Positions 33,675 through 41,853 of a stretch of 64,000 nucleotides of DNA are shown here, one piece after another. A program made the position numbers and the translations under genes. Under the pieces are notes generated by a model, which worked only from the letters and a program-made list of their open reading frames with translations, was not told the origin of the DNA and did not search any database. Numbering within the stretch: the first letter of the stretch is position 1; every line of letters begins with the position of its first letter. Source of the stretch: Oleispirillum sp965228165 (GTDB lineage: Bacteria; Pseudomonadota; Alphaproteobacteria; Rhodospirillales; Rhodospirillaceae); NCBI GenBank assembly GCA_965228165.1, contig CBDDHB010000003.1, positions 1,178,001 to 1,242,000 of the forward strand. The letters are read 5' to 3'.

Positions 33675-34005
33675 GCGCGATCAGCCCCAGGATCAGGCCG
33701 ACCGAGCCAAGCTCGACGTTGTAAAGCACCATTCCCGCCGATCCCAGCAGCACCGCCGGAATCCCCCAGGCGGGCCGCCGCTTGACCGCCGCCAACAGGC
33801 CGGAGGCCAGGCTCAAGACGCCGAAGGCCTGGAAGGTGAACACCGGAACCAGAGCCTTGCGCAGTGGGCACCAGCCGGGCGCATCCGCCAGGGTGCACAT
33901 CAGCTCCGCGCCGCGCGGTTCCACCACCCGGAACCGCAGCCACAACGCCGCCGCGAACACCGCCGCCACCGCCGCCAGAATCGAAAACATCCGCGCCTTG
34001 CTCAC
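33634..34005 (-). CDS. Small polytopic membrane protein of unknown function
   Basis: About 123 residues with four hydrophobic segments (SILAAVAAVFAAALWLRF, FTFQAFGVLSLASGLLAAV, WGIPAVLLGSAGMVLYNVELGSVGLILGLIAL). Between helices 1 and 2 a loop with two cysteines (MCTLADAPGWC) probably lies in the periplasm. The GTG at 34005 follows a G-rich stretch; an ATG at 33990 is the alternative. Its 3' end overlaps the end of the broken GH17 gene on the other strand by 41 bases. I do not recognise a named family. Confidence 0.6.
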   Translation of the reverse strand: MSKARMFSILAAVAAVFAAALWLRFRVVEPRGAELMCTLADAPGWCPLRKALVPVFTFQAFGVLSLASGLLAAVKRRPAWGIPAVLLGSAGMVLYNVELGSVGLILGLIALTREERASFVRPH

Positions 34006-34072
34006 CGCGCTGCCCCCCGATGCGTGAAATCCACCCCCGTTGTCTCCGGTTCTCGGGGGAAAAACAAGGGAA

Positions 34073-34262
34073 AGGAAAAACCTTGCGAGGGAACTCGGTC
34101 CCCTCGCGCACCCCATTCCGAAGGATTTTTGCGCGTAGCGCTATAGAGCCATCACGCGGCGTAACGGTCGATTGCCGCTGACGCGGCGAAAAAAGGCAAA
34201 GAGGTTTGGGGCCCACGGCCCCAACGGGGTCCGGGGCTTGGCCCCGGCCTGGTTTTCGGGAG
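34073..34262. repeat. Dispersed palindromic intergenic repeat, copy 3 (left flank of the SAA island)
   Basis: Left module CCTTGCGAGGGAACTCGGTC...CCTCGC, core at about 34126-34194, right modules GGGGCCCACGGCCCC and CCGGGGCTTGGCCCCGG. From the core rightwards it is about 94% identical over 130 bp, by eye, to copy 4 on the other side of the island, in the same orientation. Confidence 0.85.
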
Positions 34263-34298
34263 TACCGGGGACTAAATGCCGATATTCGTTATTATGTC

Positions 34299-34326
34299 TT
34301 GCGCGGAAGGGGGGGTTCGTTAAGAT
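34299..34326 (+). promoter_or_regulatory. Candidate promoter of the SAA-like gene
   Basis: TTGCGC and TAAGAT are separated by 16 bases, 33 bases upstream of the start codon, in an AT-richer patch just right of repeat copy 3. Weak match; judged by eye. Confidence 0.3.
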
Positions 34327-34358
34327 GCCCGCATACTTTCCCAATCCGGAGGATTATC

Positions 34359-35108
34359 ATGCCCAAAAGAGCACGAAAATCGTTATCCCCCGATGCCGCG
34401 GAACCGGCGGGCTTCCCCATCGTTCCGGTGGGCGACACGGTGGAACAGCGGCTGCGTTCGCTGATGGAGCATCCGCTTTATTCCGATCCCGTCGACGGCA
34501 GGCTGCGCGACCATGTCGGCGATCTGTATCGGCGGGCCTATCCCGGCGAGGCGCGGGCCGACGCGACGGGGCGAACCGAGATCGCCGCCCCCGCGATCGC
34601 GCCCGAGGACGTGATGCCCTTCGATCCGCGTGGCAACGGGGAGAGCGGTGGCACGGTGCATGTGCGGAAACATACTCGCGACGGACATCCTGTCGTGGCC
34701 TACGACCGCGCCGCCCCCGGCGGTGGTGGAACCAAGGGGCATGAAGGGAATATCCCAGGCCGTGAGGGCGGAACGGAGCCAAAACACTTTGGTGGTGCTT
34801 TTGGCGATTTTCTGCGGAATTATACCAAGATGCGGGAGGCCAACTTTAAGGAAAGCGATAAGTATTTCCACTGCAAGGCCAATTGCGAGGCCAGTCGGCG
34901 GGGCCTAGCAGGAGAAGCAACGGCCATCGGCATCAGCGAACTGCGGGAATGGCTCGATCATCATATCAAAGGAGATTCGCAGAAAGACTGCGACGACGAC
35001 AGAGCCGCCAACCGCCATGGGCGCAAGGCTGCCGGAAAGAAATCGAATCGGTCATGCCGCCAGGCTTGCGATGTCTACAGGCCGAAAGGTCTGCCGGAAA
35101 AGTACTGA
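34359..35108 (+). CDS. Serum amyloid A-like domain protein
   Basis: A 249-residue protein. Its last 105 residues resemble vertebrate serum amyloid A (PF00277): FLRNYTKMREAN (151-162), SDKYFHCKANCEASRRG (166-182), an Ile-Ser-x-x-Arg-Glu block (ISELRE, 192-197), RAANRHGR (215-222) and the C-terminal YRPKGLPEKY, against MREAN, SDKYFH, ISDARE, AAN-x-x-GR and FRPAGLPEKY in human SAA1 (from memory). Five cysteines (172, 176, 211, 233, 237) are extra and may form disulfides or bind metal. The N-terminal half holds a helical segment (VEQRLRSLMEHPLYSDPVDGRLRDHVGDLYRRAYPG) and HVRKHTRDGHPVVAYDR, then a Gly-rich linker. No signal peptide. A good CGGAGG site precedes the ATG. GC is visibly lower than around (about 45% at 34801-34860). 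The next gene follows after 10 bp. Confidence 0.78.
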   Translation: MPKRARKSLSPDAAEPAGFPIVPVGDTVEQRLRSLMEHPLYSDPVDGRLRDHVGDLYRRAYPGEARADATGRTEIAAPAIAPEDVMPFDPRGNGESGGTVHVRKHTRDGHPVVAYDRAAPGGGGTKGHEGNIPGREGGTEPKHFGGAFGDFLRNYTKMREANFKESDKYFHCKANCEASRRGLAGEATAIGISELREWLDHHIKGDSQKDCDDDRAANRHGRKAAGKKSNRSCRQACDVYRPKGLPEKY

Positions 35109-35118
35109 GGGCATTCAG

Positions 35119-35274
35119 ATGAAATCCGTTCTCCTGGTCGTTGCCGGAATTTTGATCGGTTTTTGGTTCTGTCGTTTCCTTGCCGAGGATTCCTGCCTGG
35201 ATGCGGGCGGCGTTTGGCAGGATCGCCCCATGCGATGCCTGGGATTGCCTGCACCGAAAGAAAAAGGTGGTTGA
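35119..35274 (+). CDS. Small single-helix membrane protein downstream of the SAA-like gene
   Basis: A 51-residue protein. One hydrophobic helix (SVLLVVAGILIGFWFCRFLA) is followed by a short tail with EDSCLDAGGVWQDRPMRCLG, likely periplasmic, whose Cys26 and Cys40 could form a disulfide. The gene starts 10 bp after the SAA-like stop, so the two are almost certainly co-transcribed. Small proteins with a CLDxGGxW-type motif are, as far as I recall, seen near polymorphic-toxin genes, which would fit an immunity or accessory role; this is inference. It ends before repeat copy 4. Confidence 0.6.
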   Translation: MKSVLLVVAGILIGFWFCRFLAEDSCLDAGGVWQDRPMRCLGLPAPKEKGG

Positions 35275-35339
35275 GCGGCCGCATTCCCACGGGATTGCCT
35301 GTGCACGGCAAGGACGTCGAGGGGAAGGTGAAGGAGTTC

Positions 35340-35578
35340 TGGGGCGTAGCGGCGTTCGGGAAAAACCTTGCGAGGGGTCTGCCCAAGAAACCAGGCCAGG
35401 GCTCCGCCCTGGACCCGCAAAGGGGCTGGCCCCTTTGATCCCATTTTAATTTTTGCGCGGAGCGCTATCAAACCATCACGCGGCGTGACGGTCGATTGCC
35501 GCTGACGCGGCGAAAAAAGGCAAAGGGGTTTGGGGCCCACGGCCCCAACGGAGTCCGGGGCTTGGCCCCGGCCCGGTT
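35340..35578. repeat. Dispersed palindromic intergenic repeat, copy 4 (right flank of the SAA island)
   Basis: Begins with a fragment like other copies (AAAAACCTTGCGAGGGGTC), an extra CCAGGGC/GCCCTGG palindrome and AAGGGGC...GCCCCTT. The core is at about 35450-35518 and the same right-hand modules as copy 3 follow. It ends directly at the gshA stop codon, so gshA transcription runs into it. Confidence 0.85.
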
Positions 35579-36943
35579 TTAATACGAGAACGCCTCGAAC
35601 GCCGGATCGACCGAGCCGTTCCAGTCGCCGTGGAAGCGTTCCAGCAGTTCGTCCGCCTGGGTTCGTCCGCTGTCCGCCATGGCTTGCAGCACCGCGAGGA
35701 AGCGGCGTTCGTCCTCGCCGTTTTCGTTCAGGCGGGCGCGGCGGCGCAGGCCTTCCGAGGCGATCGCCAGCGCCTCGGCGGCAAGATCCTTCATCGGGCG
35801 GCATTTGAAGCTGCCGGACAGGCCATCGCGGCGGGCGACGGCGGCGAGGGCGAAGCGATCCTCGCGCGTCCAGAATTTCGCCAGATCCCAGGTGGCATCC
35901 AGCGCCGTGTCGTCATAGAGCAGGCCGACCCACAGCGCGGGCAGGGCGCACAGGTGGCACCAGCGGCTGCCGTCGGCGCCGCGCATTTCCAGGTAGCGCT
36001 TCAGCCGCACCTCGGGGAAGGCGGTGGTGACGTGGTCCGCCCAGTCGGAGATCAGCGGCCGTTCCCCCGGCAGAGCGGGCAGACGCCCGTCGAGGAAATC
36101 CCGGAACGACTGGCCGGAGGCATCGATATAGCGGCCGTCGCGATAGACGAAGTACATCGGCACGTCGAGCAGATAATCGGTCCAACGCTCGAACCCCATG
36201 CCGTTTTCGAAGACGAACTCCGGGGTGCCGGTGCGGTCGGGGTCGGTATCGGTCCAGATGTGGGCGCGGACGCTTTTGAAGCCGTTGGGCTTGCCCTCGG
36301 TGAAGGGCGAATTGGCGAAAAGGGCGGTGGCGAGGGGTTGCAGGGCGAGGGCGACGCGGAACTTCTTCACCATGTCGGCTTCGGAGGAGAAATCCAGGTT
36401 CACCTGCACCGTGCAGGTGCGCAGCATCATGTCGAGGCCGAGGCTCCCCTTCGTCGGCATGTAGCGGCGCATGATCGCGTAGCGGCCCTTGGGCATCCAG
36501 GGAAAGTCCTCGCGCCGCCACTTCGGGTGAAAGCCCAGGCCGATCATGCCGATGCCCATGGGCTCCAGGATCGACTTCATCAGGTTGAGGTGGGCGGAGG
36601 TTTCGACGCAGGTGTCGTGGATGGTTTCCAGGGGAGCGCCGGAAAGTTCCAACTGACCGCCCGGCTCCAGGGTGATCGAGGAGCCGTCGGGGTGGGTGAG
36701 AGCGATCGGGTTGTCGCCCTCCCGCACCGGCGACCAGCCCATCGGCACCAGCGCCTCGAGCAGACGGCGGATGCTTTTCTCCCCCTCGTAGGGCAGGGGC
36801 TTCAGGCTGTTGCGGCAGAAGACGAACTTTTCGTGTTCGGTGCCGATGCGCCAGGCGTCGCGCGGTTTGCTCCCCGCCGCCAGCCAAGCGGCCAGATCGG
36901 CCGCTCCGGTCACTGCGGGAGCATCGGAAACGAGGACGGACAT
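35579..36943 (-). CDS. gshA: Glutamate-cysteine ligase, plant/alphaproteobacterial type
   Basis: A 454-residue GCS2-type ligase, the first enzyme of glutathione synthesis (ATP + Glu + Cys). Diagnostic stretches are RIGTEHEKFVF, GGQLELSGAPLETIHDTCVE, LGFHPKWRREDFPWMPKGRY, RTCTVQVNLDFSSEADMVKKFRVALALQPLATALFANSPF and AFPEVRLKRYLEMRGAD. These are shared with the plant enzymes rather than E. coli GshA. The ATG at 36943 is the family start. It is followed by a dispersed repeat and preceded by rsmE on the same strand with a 32-bp gap, so rsmE-gshA may be one transcript. Confidence 0.95.
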   Translation of the reverse strand: MSVLVSDAPAVTGAADLAAWLAAGSKPRDAWRIGTEHEKFVFCRNSLKPLPYEGEKSIRRLLEALVPMGWSPVREGDNPIALTHPDGSSITLEPGGQLELSGAPLETIHDTCVETSAHLNLMKSILEPMGIGMIGLGFHPKWRREDFPWMPKGRYAIMRRYMPTKGSLGLDMMLRTCTVQVNLDFSSEADMVKKFRVALALQPLATALFANSPFTEGKPNGFKSVRAHIWTDTDPDRTGTPEFVFENGMGFERWTDYLLDVPMYFVYRDGRYIDASGQSFRDFLDGRLPALPGERPLISDWADHVTTAFPEVRLKRYLEMRGADGSRWCHLCALPALWVGLLYDDTALDATWDLAKFWTREDRFALAAVARRDGLSGSFKCRPMKDLAAEALAIASEGLRRRARLNENGEDERRFLAVLQAMADSGRTQADELLERFHGDWNGSVDPAFEAFSY

Positions 36944-36975
36944 GGCGCGAACTCCGGCAGGGAAAGCGTGGGGAT

Positions 36976-37737
36976 TCAATGACCAGGCGGCAGGCCGCCA
37001 TCCCCCAGGACCGCCTGCCAAAGGGTCAGGGCGGCGATGGCCGCGGTCTCGGCGCGCAGGATGCGCGGCCCCAGACCGACCCCACTAGAAAAGGAAGCCG
37101 AGGCGAGAACGTCAAGTTCCCGGGGCGAAAAACCTCCCTCCGGTCCGATCAGAACCGCATGCGCGCCGTGCCGTTCGGCGGCGGAAAACGCCGCCAGCGC
37201 GGATACGCCGCCGCCTCGTTCGTCGCCGTACCACAGGCGGCGGTCGGCGGGCCAGGCTGCCAGAAGGGACGGCAGATCGGCCAGGGGACGCACCACCGGC
37301 ACACTCAGGCGTTCGCATTGCTCCGCCGCCTCCACCGTCTGGGCGGCCAGTCGCTCGGGATTGACGCGGCGCACCTGGGTCCGCTCGGTCAGCACCGGCT
37401 GTAAAACCGAAACCCCCAGCTCCACCGCCTTCTCCACCAGCATGTCCTGGCGCGGCCCCTTGATCGGCGCGAACAGCAGCCACAGGTCCGGCTCCGCCCG
37501 CTGCGGCTGGATCAGCGCCGTCGCCACCGCGACGCCCTTGCCCTTGGACAGGGTCTCGATCCGCGCCAGCCAGGCGCCGTCGCAGCCGTTGAACAGGCGC
37601 ACCGCGTCGCCGGGGGAAAGGCGCATCACGTCGCGCAGATAATGCGCCTGCGAGGGGGAGAAAGCCGCTCGTGCGCCGTCCGACAAGGGCTCGGGCACGT
37701 ACAGTCGGGGCGCGGTGACGGCCAATGCGTCGGACAT
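36976..37737 (-). CDS. rsmE: 16S rRNA m3U1498 methyltransferase RsmE
   Basis: A 253-residue SPOUT methyltransferase: an N-terminal PUA-like part (RLYVPEPLSDGARAAFSPSQAHYLRDVMRLSPGDAVRLFNG) and the knotted domain with KAVELGVSVLQPVLTERTQV, AEQCERLSVPVVRPL, VLIGPEGGFSPREL and LGPRILRAETAAIAAL. It methylates U1498 of 16S rRNA. Start at 37737 (an ATG four codons upstream is possible). Divergent from ubiA, with the two starts about 46 bp apart, an order common in alphaproteobacteria. Confidence 0.94.
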   Translation of the reverse strand: MSDALAVTAPRLYVPEPLSDGARAAFSPSQAHYLRDVMRLSPGDAVRLFNGCDGAWLARIETLSKGKGVAVATALIQPQRAEPDLWLLFAPIKGPRQDMLVEKAVELGVSVLQPVLTERTQVRRVNPERLAAQTVEAAEQCERLSVPVVRPLADLPSLLAAWPADRRLWYGDERGGGVSALAAFSAAERHGAHAVLIGPEGGFSPRELDVLASASFSSGVGLGPRILRAETAAIAALTLWQAVLGDGGLPPGH

Positions 37738-37783
37738 GGCGAAATCCATTCCGGAAGGGAGGAACCTGACGTATTTTAGGCCG

Positions 37784-38701
37784 ATGCGAACCGCGAAGCC
37801 AATCGTCAACGACATGCCGGTGGGCGGCTGGACCGATCGTTGCCCTGCCGCCGTCCGTCCGTACCTGAAGCTGATGCGCCTCGACCGGCCGATCGGTGCC
37901 TGGCTGCTGCTGCTGCCCTGCTGGTGGAGCGCAGCCCTGGCGGTTCCGTCGCCGTCGGCGCGGTTGCTCGGTTTCTGCGCCCTGTTCGGCATCGGCGCGG
38001 TGATCATGCGCGGCGCGGGCTGCGCGATCAACGATATCGCCGACCGCGACTTCGACGGACGGGTGGAACGCTCCGCTACCCGCCCCATTCCCTCCGGCCA
38101 GGTCTCGGTCGGGGCGGCGCTGATCTTCGTCGGCGCGCTGATGCTGGCGGGCCTCGCGGTGCTGGCGCAATTCGACCGCTTCACCATCCTGCTCGGCGCG
38201 GCGTCGGTGCCGATCCTTGCCGTCTATCCCTTCATGAAGCGCATCACCGACTGGCCGCAGGCGTGGCTGGGGCTGGCCTTCAACTGGGGCGCCCTGGTGG
38301 GGTGGAGCGCGATGCAGGGCGGCTCCCTCGACCTCGCCCCCGCCGTCCTTTACGTCGGCGGCATCTGCTGGACCTTGGGCTACGACACCATCTATGCCCA
38401 CCAGGACAAGGCCGACGACGTCAAGATCGGGGTGCGATCCTCCGCCCTCGCCCTCGGCGAGCGCACCCGCCCCTTCCTGGCGGTCATGTACTCCCTTGCC
38501 ATCGGCCTGTTCGCCGCCGCCTTCGCCCTGGCCGGAACCGGGCCGTGGGCGTGGCCGATCCTGGCCGCCGCCGCGCTGCACCTTGCTTGGCAGGTGGTGA
38601 CGGTGGAGATCGACGATGCCCCGAATTGCCTGAAAAGGTTCAAATCCAACCGCGACTTCGGCCTGCTGGTGGCGCTCGCCGCCCTGGCCGGGCAGATGTG
38701 A
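37784..38701 (+). CDS. ubiA: 4-hydroxybenzoate polyprenyltransferase UbiA
   Basis: A 305-residue membrane prenyltransferase with about eight helices. The first Asp-rich motif reads GCAINDIADRDFDGRVERSATRPIPSG and the second YDTIYAHQDKADDVKIGVRSSALALG; the C-terminus has KRFKSNRDFGLLV. UbiA joins the polyprenyl chain to 4-hydroxybenzoate in ubiquinone synthesis, together with ubiE and ubiB 6-8 kb further on. The ATG at 37784 lacks a well-spaced Shine-Dalgarno (GGAGGAA lies about 20 bases upstream), so a start a few codons earlier at a non-ATG codon cannot be excluded. A dispersed repeat follows the stop. Confidence 0.94.
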   Translation: MRTAKPIVNDMPVGGWTDRCPAAVRPYLKLMRLDRPIGAWLLLLPCWWSAALAVPSPSARLLGFCALFGIGAVIMRGAGCAINDIADRDFDGRVERSATRPIPSGQVSVGAALIFVGALMLAGLAVLAQFDRFTILLGAASVPILAVYPFMKRITDWPQAWLGLAFNWGALVGWSAMQGGSLDLAPAVLYVGGICWTLGYDTIYAHQDKADDVKIGVRSSALALGERTRPFLAVMYSLAIGLFAAAFALAGTGPWAWPILAAAALHLAWQVVTVEIDDAPNCLKRFKSNRDFGLLVALAALAGQM

Positions 38702-38708
38702 AAGCCAG

Positions 38709-38885
38709 GCCAGACAAAAAACGTTGCGAGGGGACTCGGTCCCCTCGCGCACCCCGTTCCTGGTTTTTCGCCGCGAAGCGGCAATCGACCATCGCGTGGA
38801 AGTGATCGTCCTATCGCGCTTCGCGCAAAAACTTGAGAATGGGGTCCAGGGGACCGAGTCCCCTGGCGGGTGCGGGCGGAGCCCG
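38709..38885. repeat. Dispersed palindromic intergenic repeat, copy 5 (core inverted)
   Basis: Left module GCGAGGGGACTCGGTCCCCTCGC, then the core in inverted orientation (about 38764-38831, TTTTTCGCCGCGAAGCGGCAATCG... to ...CGCGCAAAAA), then CCAGGGGACCGAGTCCCCTGG and GGGCGGAGCCC. Lies between ubiA and the P1 peptidase. Confidence 0.82.
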
Positions 38886-38913
38886 CGTGTTTTCACCGGA
38901 AAGGAACCGTCTG

Positions 38914-39917
38914 ATGATTCGTCCCGGACCGCGCAATTCGTTGACCGACGTTCCGGGCATCCGGGTCGGCAACGCCGAGGATCGGGCGGCGCTGACCGGC
39001 GTCACCGTGGTTTTGCCGGATCGTCCGATGTTGGCGGCGGTGGACGTGCGGGGCGGCGGCCCCGGCACGCGGGAGACCGACGCGTTGGCGCCGGGGCGTC
39101 TGGTCCGGACGGCGGATGCGGTGGTGTTGTCCGGCGGCTCGGCCTTCGGTCTGGCGGCGGCGGATGCGACGATGCTGTGGCTGGCGGAGCGGGGACGCGG
39201 TTTCGCGGTGGGCGACGCGCGGGTGCCGATCGTTCCGGCGGCGGTGCTGTTCGACCTCGCCAACGGCGGCGATAAGGCCTGGGGGGCGGAGCCGCCCTAT
39301 CGCCGGTTGGCGGCGGCGGCCTGCGATGCGGCGCGGCGGACTTCGCCCTGGGCAATGCGGGCGCGGGCCTGGGGGCGAAGGCGGGGGATTTGAAGGGCGG
39401 GTTGGGCAGCGCCTCGGCGGCGGACGACGACGGCCTGATCGTCGCCGCTCTGGTGGCGGCCAACCCGGTAGGGTCGGTGGTGCATCCCGGCAGTTCCACC
39501 CTGTGGGCCTGGGCGCTGGAACAAGAAGGCGAGATGGGCGGCCAGACGCCGCCCGGAACGTCCGCCGGACTGGAGCCGGACTTTCCCTTCCTCGCCGGGT
39601 TGTCCGCCGGGGGCAACACCCTGCTGGCGGTGGTTGCCACCAACGCCGCCCTCGACCGGGGGGAGGCGACGCGCGTCGCGATGATGGCGCATGACGGCTT
39701 CGCCCGCGCGGTGCGCCCGGCGCATACGCCCTTCGACGGCGATACGGTGTTCGTTCTGGCCGAGGAAAGCCACGCGCTGCCCGAGCCGCGCGCCGTCGCC
39801 CTGGCGCGAATCGGCGCGATCGCGGCGGATTGCGTCGCCCGTGCGGTGGGGCGCGCGGTCTATCTGGCGGAGGGCGCGGGAAAGTTCACGTCGTGGCGGG
39901 AGCGTTTCCGCAGATAG
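38914..39917 (+). pseudogene. P1-family (DmpA-like) peptidase, frameshifted
   Basis: The first part (SLTDVPGIRVGNAEDRAALTGVTVVL, DAVVLSGGSAFGLAAADATMLWL) and second part (ALGNAGAGLGAKAG, LKGGLGSASAADDDGLIVAALVAANPVGSV, GGNTLLAVVATNAALDR, FDGDTVFVLAEES) match the S58/P1 peptidases of the DmpA type, self-cleaving N-terminal nucleophile aminopeptidases. Near 39336-39342 one base is missing. Upstream frame ends as RRTSPWAMRARAWGRRRGI, while the family text DFALGNAGAGLGAKAG is in the next frame. One added base gives a 334-residue protein of normal length. The 3' end overlaps the convergent moeB gene by 32 bases. Confidence 0.82.
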
Positions 39918-40658
39918 GGCAGGCGGGGTCGCGGCGGAGTTTCACCCGGCGGCAGGTTCCGGCCAAGCCGTCGAAAATCTGCACATGTCCCGCCGCGTCG
40001 TCGGACAAGCCGAGAATCGCCTTGAGCGCGGCCAGGGCCTGCGCCGCGCCGACCATTCCCGCCACCGCCCCCAGGACGCCGATTTCCTCGCAGGCGCGAG
40101 ATCCCGCGCCGCGCGGCGGCGGCGCCGGGTTGAAGCAGCGCAGGCATGGCCCGCCGCGCGCCGGATCGAACACCGCCACCTGACCGGAGAACCCCTGCAC
40201 CGCGCCGAAGACCAGCGGCACCCCTGCCGTCGCGCAGGCGTCGTTGATCAGGAACCGGCTGCCGAAATTGTCGCAGCAGTCCACCACCAGATCCTGCCCC
40301 CGGCGATCAGCCCCGCTATGTTTTCCGCCGTGATGCGAAGCGGATGGGCAACGACCTTCGCATCGGGGTTGAGCTTTGCCAAGCGCGCCGCCGCACGCGC
40401 CGCCTTCGGCCTGCCCACGTCCGCCGTGCCGTAGAGCACCTGATGCTGCAAGTTCGACAGCGCCACCGCATCGTCGTCTGCAACGGCGAGGTTGCCCTCT
40501 CCGGCGGCGGCCAGATACAACAGCACCGGCGAACCCAGTCCGCCCGCGCCGACCACCAGAACCTTCGCCGCCAGCAGGCGCGCCTGTCCTTCGCCGCCCA
40601 CCTCGGGCAGCAGGACTTGCCGCGCGTAGCGGACGTTCTGCTCGGACGAAAGCGCCAT
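39886..40658 (-). pseudogene. moeB: MoeB/ThiF-type adenylyltransferase, frameshifted at a C5 run
   Basis: The E1-like enzyme that adenylates the C-terminus of a sulfur-carrier protein (MoaD or ThiS). The N-terminal part has RYARQVLLPEVGGEGQARL, VVGAGGLGSPVLLYLAAAG (ATP loop) and ADDDAVALSNLQHQVLYG. After LIAGG the frame changes at a run of five C (40297-40301 on the plus strand); six would continue into QDLVVDCCDNFGSRFLINDAC and on to the zinc cysteines CLRC and CPIC. The repaired protein is about 257 residues, normal for the family without a rhodanese domain. Convergent with the P1 peptidase. Whether the change is real or a homopolymer error needs reads. Confidence 0.83.
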
Positions 40659-40667
40659 GGCCGGTGT

Positions 40668-40866
40668 CCCAAAACTAGGCCGGGGCTCTGCCCCGGACCC
40701 CGCACAGGGTCTTGGACCCTGTGTACCCATTACTTAAGGTTTTTGCGCGAAGCGCGATCAAACCGTCACGCGGCGCGATGGTCGATAACCGTTGCGCGGC
40801 GAAAAACAAATGGGGTCAAGGGGTCCGCGACCCCTTGCGGGTGTGGGCGGAGCCCACGGGTTTTTG
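40668..40866. repeat. Dispersed palindromic intergenic repeat, copy 6
   Basis: Left modules CCGGGGCTCTGCCCCGG and ACAGGGTCTTGGACCCTGT, core at about 40740-40806, right modules AAGGGGTCCGCGACCCCTT and GTGGGCGGAGCCCAC. It separates cysK from moeB, which are read in the same direction. Confidence 0.85.
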
Positions 40867-40867
40867 C

Positions 40868-41830
40868 CTAAACCCCGTCGAACAGGGCGGTGGAGAGGTA
40901 GCGTTCGGCGAACGAGGGGATGATCACGACGATCTTTTTTCCCTGGTTTTCCGCGCGCTTGCCGACCTCGATCGCGGCGGCGAGGGCGGCGCCGGAGGAG
41001 ATTCCGACCGGCACGCCTTCGATGCGCGCGGTCAGGCGCGCGGCGGCGAGCGCGGTGGCGGTGGCGATCTGCACCACCTCGTCCAGCACTTCGCGGTTCA
41101 GCACCTCGGGGACGAATCCCGCGCCGATCCCCTGGATGCCGTGCGGGCCGGGCGCGCCGCCGGAGAGGACGGGGCTGTCTTCCGGTTCGACGCCGATGAC
41201 GCGGAGGGAGGCTTTTTTTGCCTTCAGGGCTTCGCCGCAGCCGGTCAGGGTGCCGCCGGTGCCGACGCCGCCGATCAGGATGTCGACGTCGCCCTGGGTA
41301 TCCGCCCAGATTTCCTCGGCGGTTCCGGCGCGATGCGCCGCCGGGTTGGCGGGATTGGCGAACTGTTGCAGAATCAGGGCGTTGGGCAATTCCTTGGCGA
41401 GTTCCTCGGCGCGGGTGATGGCGCCCTTCATGCCCTTCGCCGCCGGGGTGAGTTCCAGCCTTGCGCCGAGAAGGCCGAGCATCTTGCGGCGTTCCACCGA
41501 CATGCTTTCCGGCATGGTGAGGATCAGCTTGTAGCCCTTGGCGGCGCAGACGAAGGCGAGCGCGATGCCGGTATTGCCCGAGGTCGGTTCGATCAGGGTG
41601 GTTTCGGCGTCGATCAGGCCGCGTTTTTCCGCGTCCTCGACCATCGACAGGCCGATCCGGTCCTTGACCGAGGAGAGAGGGTTGAAGAATTCCAGCTTGG
41701 CGAGGATGTCCGCCCCCACCCCGGCCTCGGCGGCAAGGCGGGAGAAGCGCACGATCGGCGTCGCTCCGACGGTGTCGAGAATGCTGTCGTGGATTCGGCC
41801 GCGAAACGATGCGGGCGTGGGCGTGGACAT
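40868..41830 (-). CDS. cysK: Cysteine synthase A (O-acetylserine sulfhydrylase)
   Basis: A 320-residue PLP enzyme with the lysine motif FFNPLSSVKDRIGLSM, EPTSGNTGIALAFVCAAKGY, MPESMSVERRKML, the phosphate-binding GGVGTGGTLTGCGEAL and GISSGAALAAA. It makes cysteine from O-acetylserine and sulfide. It is the last gene of a minus-strand run (coaBC, dut, rrf2, cysK) with a 23-bp gap from the Rrf2 regulator, suggesting direct regulation by cysteine status. The ATG at 41830 is the family start. A dispersed repeat begins right after the stop. Confidence 0.95.
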   Translation of the reverse strand: MSTPTPASFRGRIHDSILDTVGATPIVRFSRLAAEAGVGADILAKLEFFNPLSSVKDRIGLSMVEDAEKRGLIDAETTLIEPTSGNTGIALAFVCAAKGYKLILTMPESMSVERRKMLGLLGARLELTPAAKGMKGAITRAEELAKELPNALILQQFANPANPAAHRAGTAEEIWADTQGDVDILIGGVGTGGTLTGCGEALKAKKASLRVIGVEPEDSPVLSGGAPGPHGIQGIGAGFVPEVLNREVLDEVVQIATATALAAARLTARIEGVPVGISSGAALAAAIEVGKRAENQGKKIVVIIPSFAERYLSTALFDGV

Positions 41831-41853
41831 GGCGGCTCCTCCGGCTGGCGGGT

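Noticed and set aside
39886..40658. Programmed ribosomal frameshift in moeB
   Set aside because: The shift lies at a plain C5 run with no slippery heptamer or evident downstream structure, and homologues are read in one frame. A mutation or error is more likely.
40248..40730. moeB starting further upstream inside repeat copy 6
   Set aside because: The extra N-terminus is encoded by the repeat's hairpins and is not seen in the family; the ATG at 40658 matches the family start.
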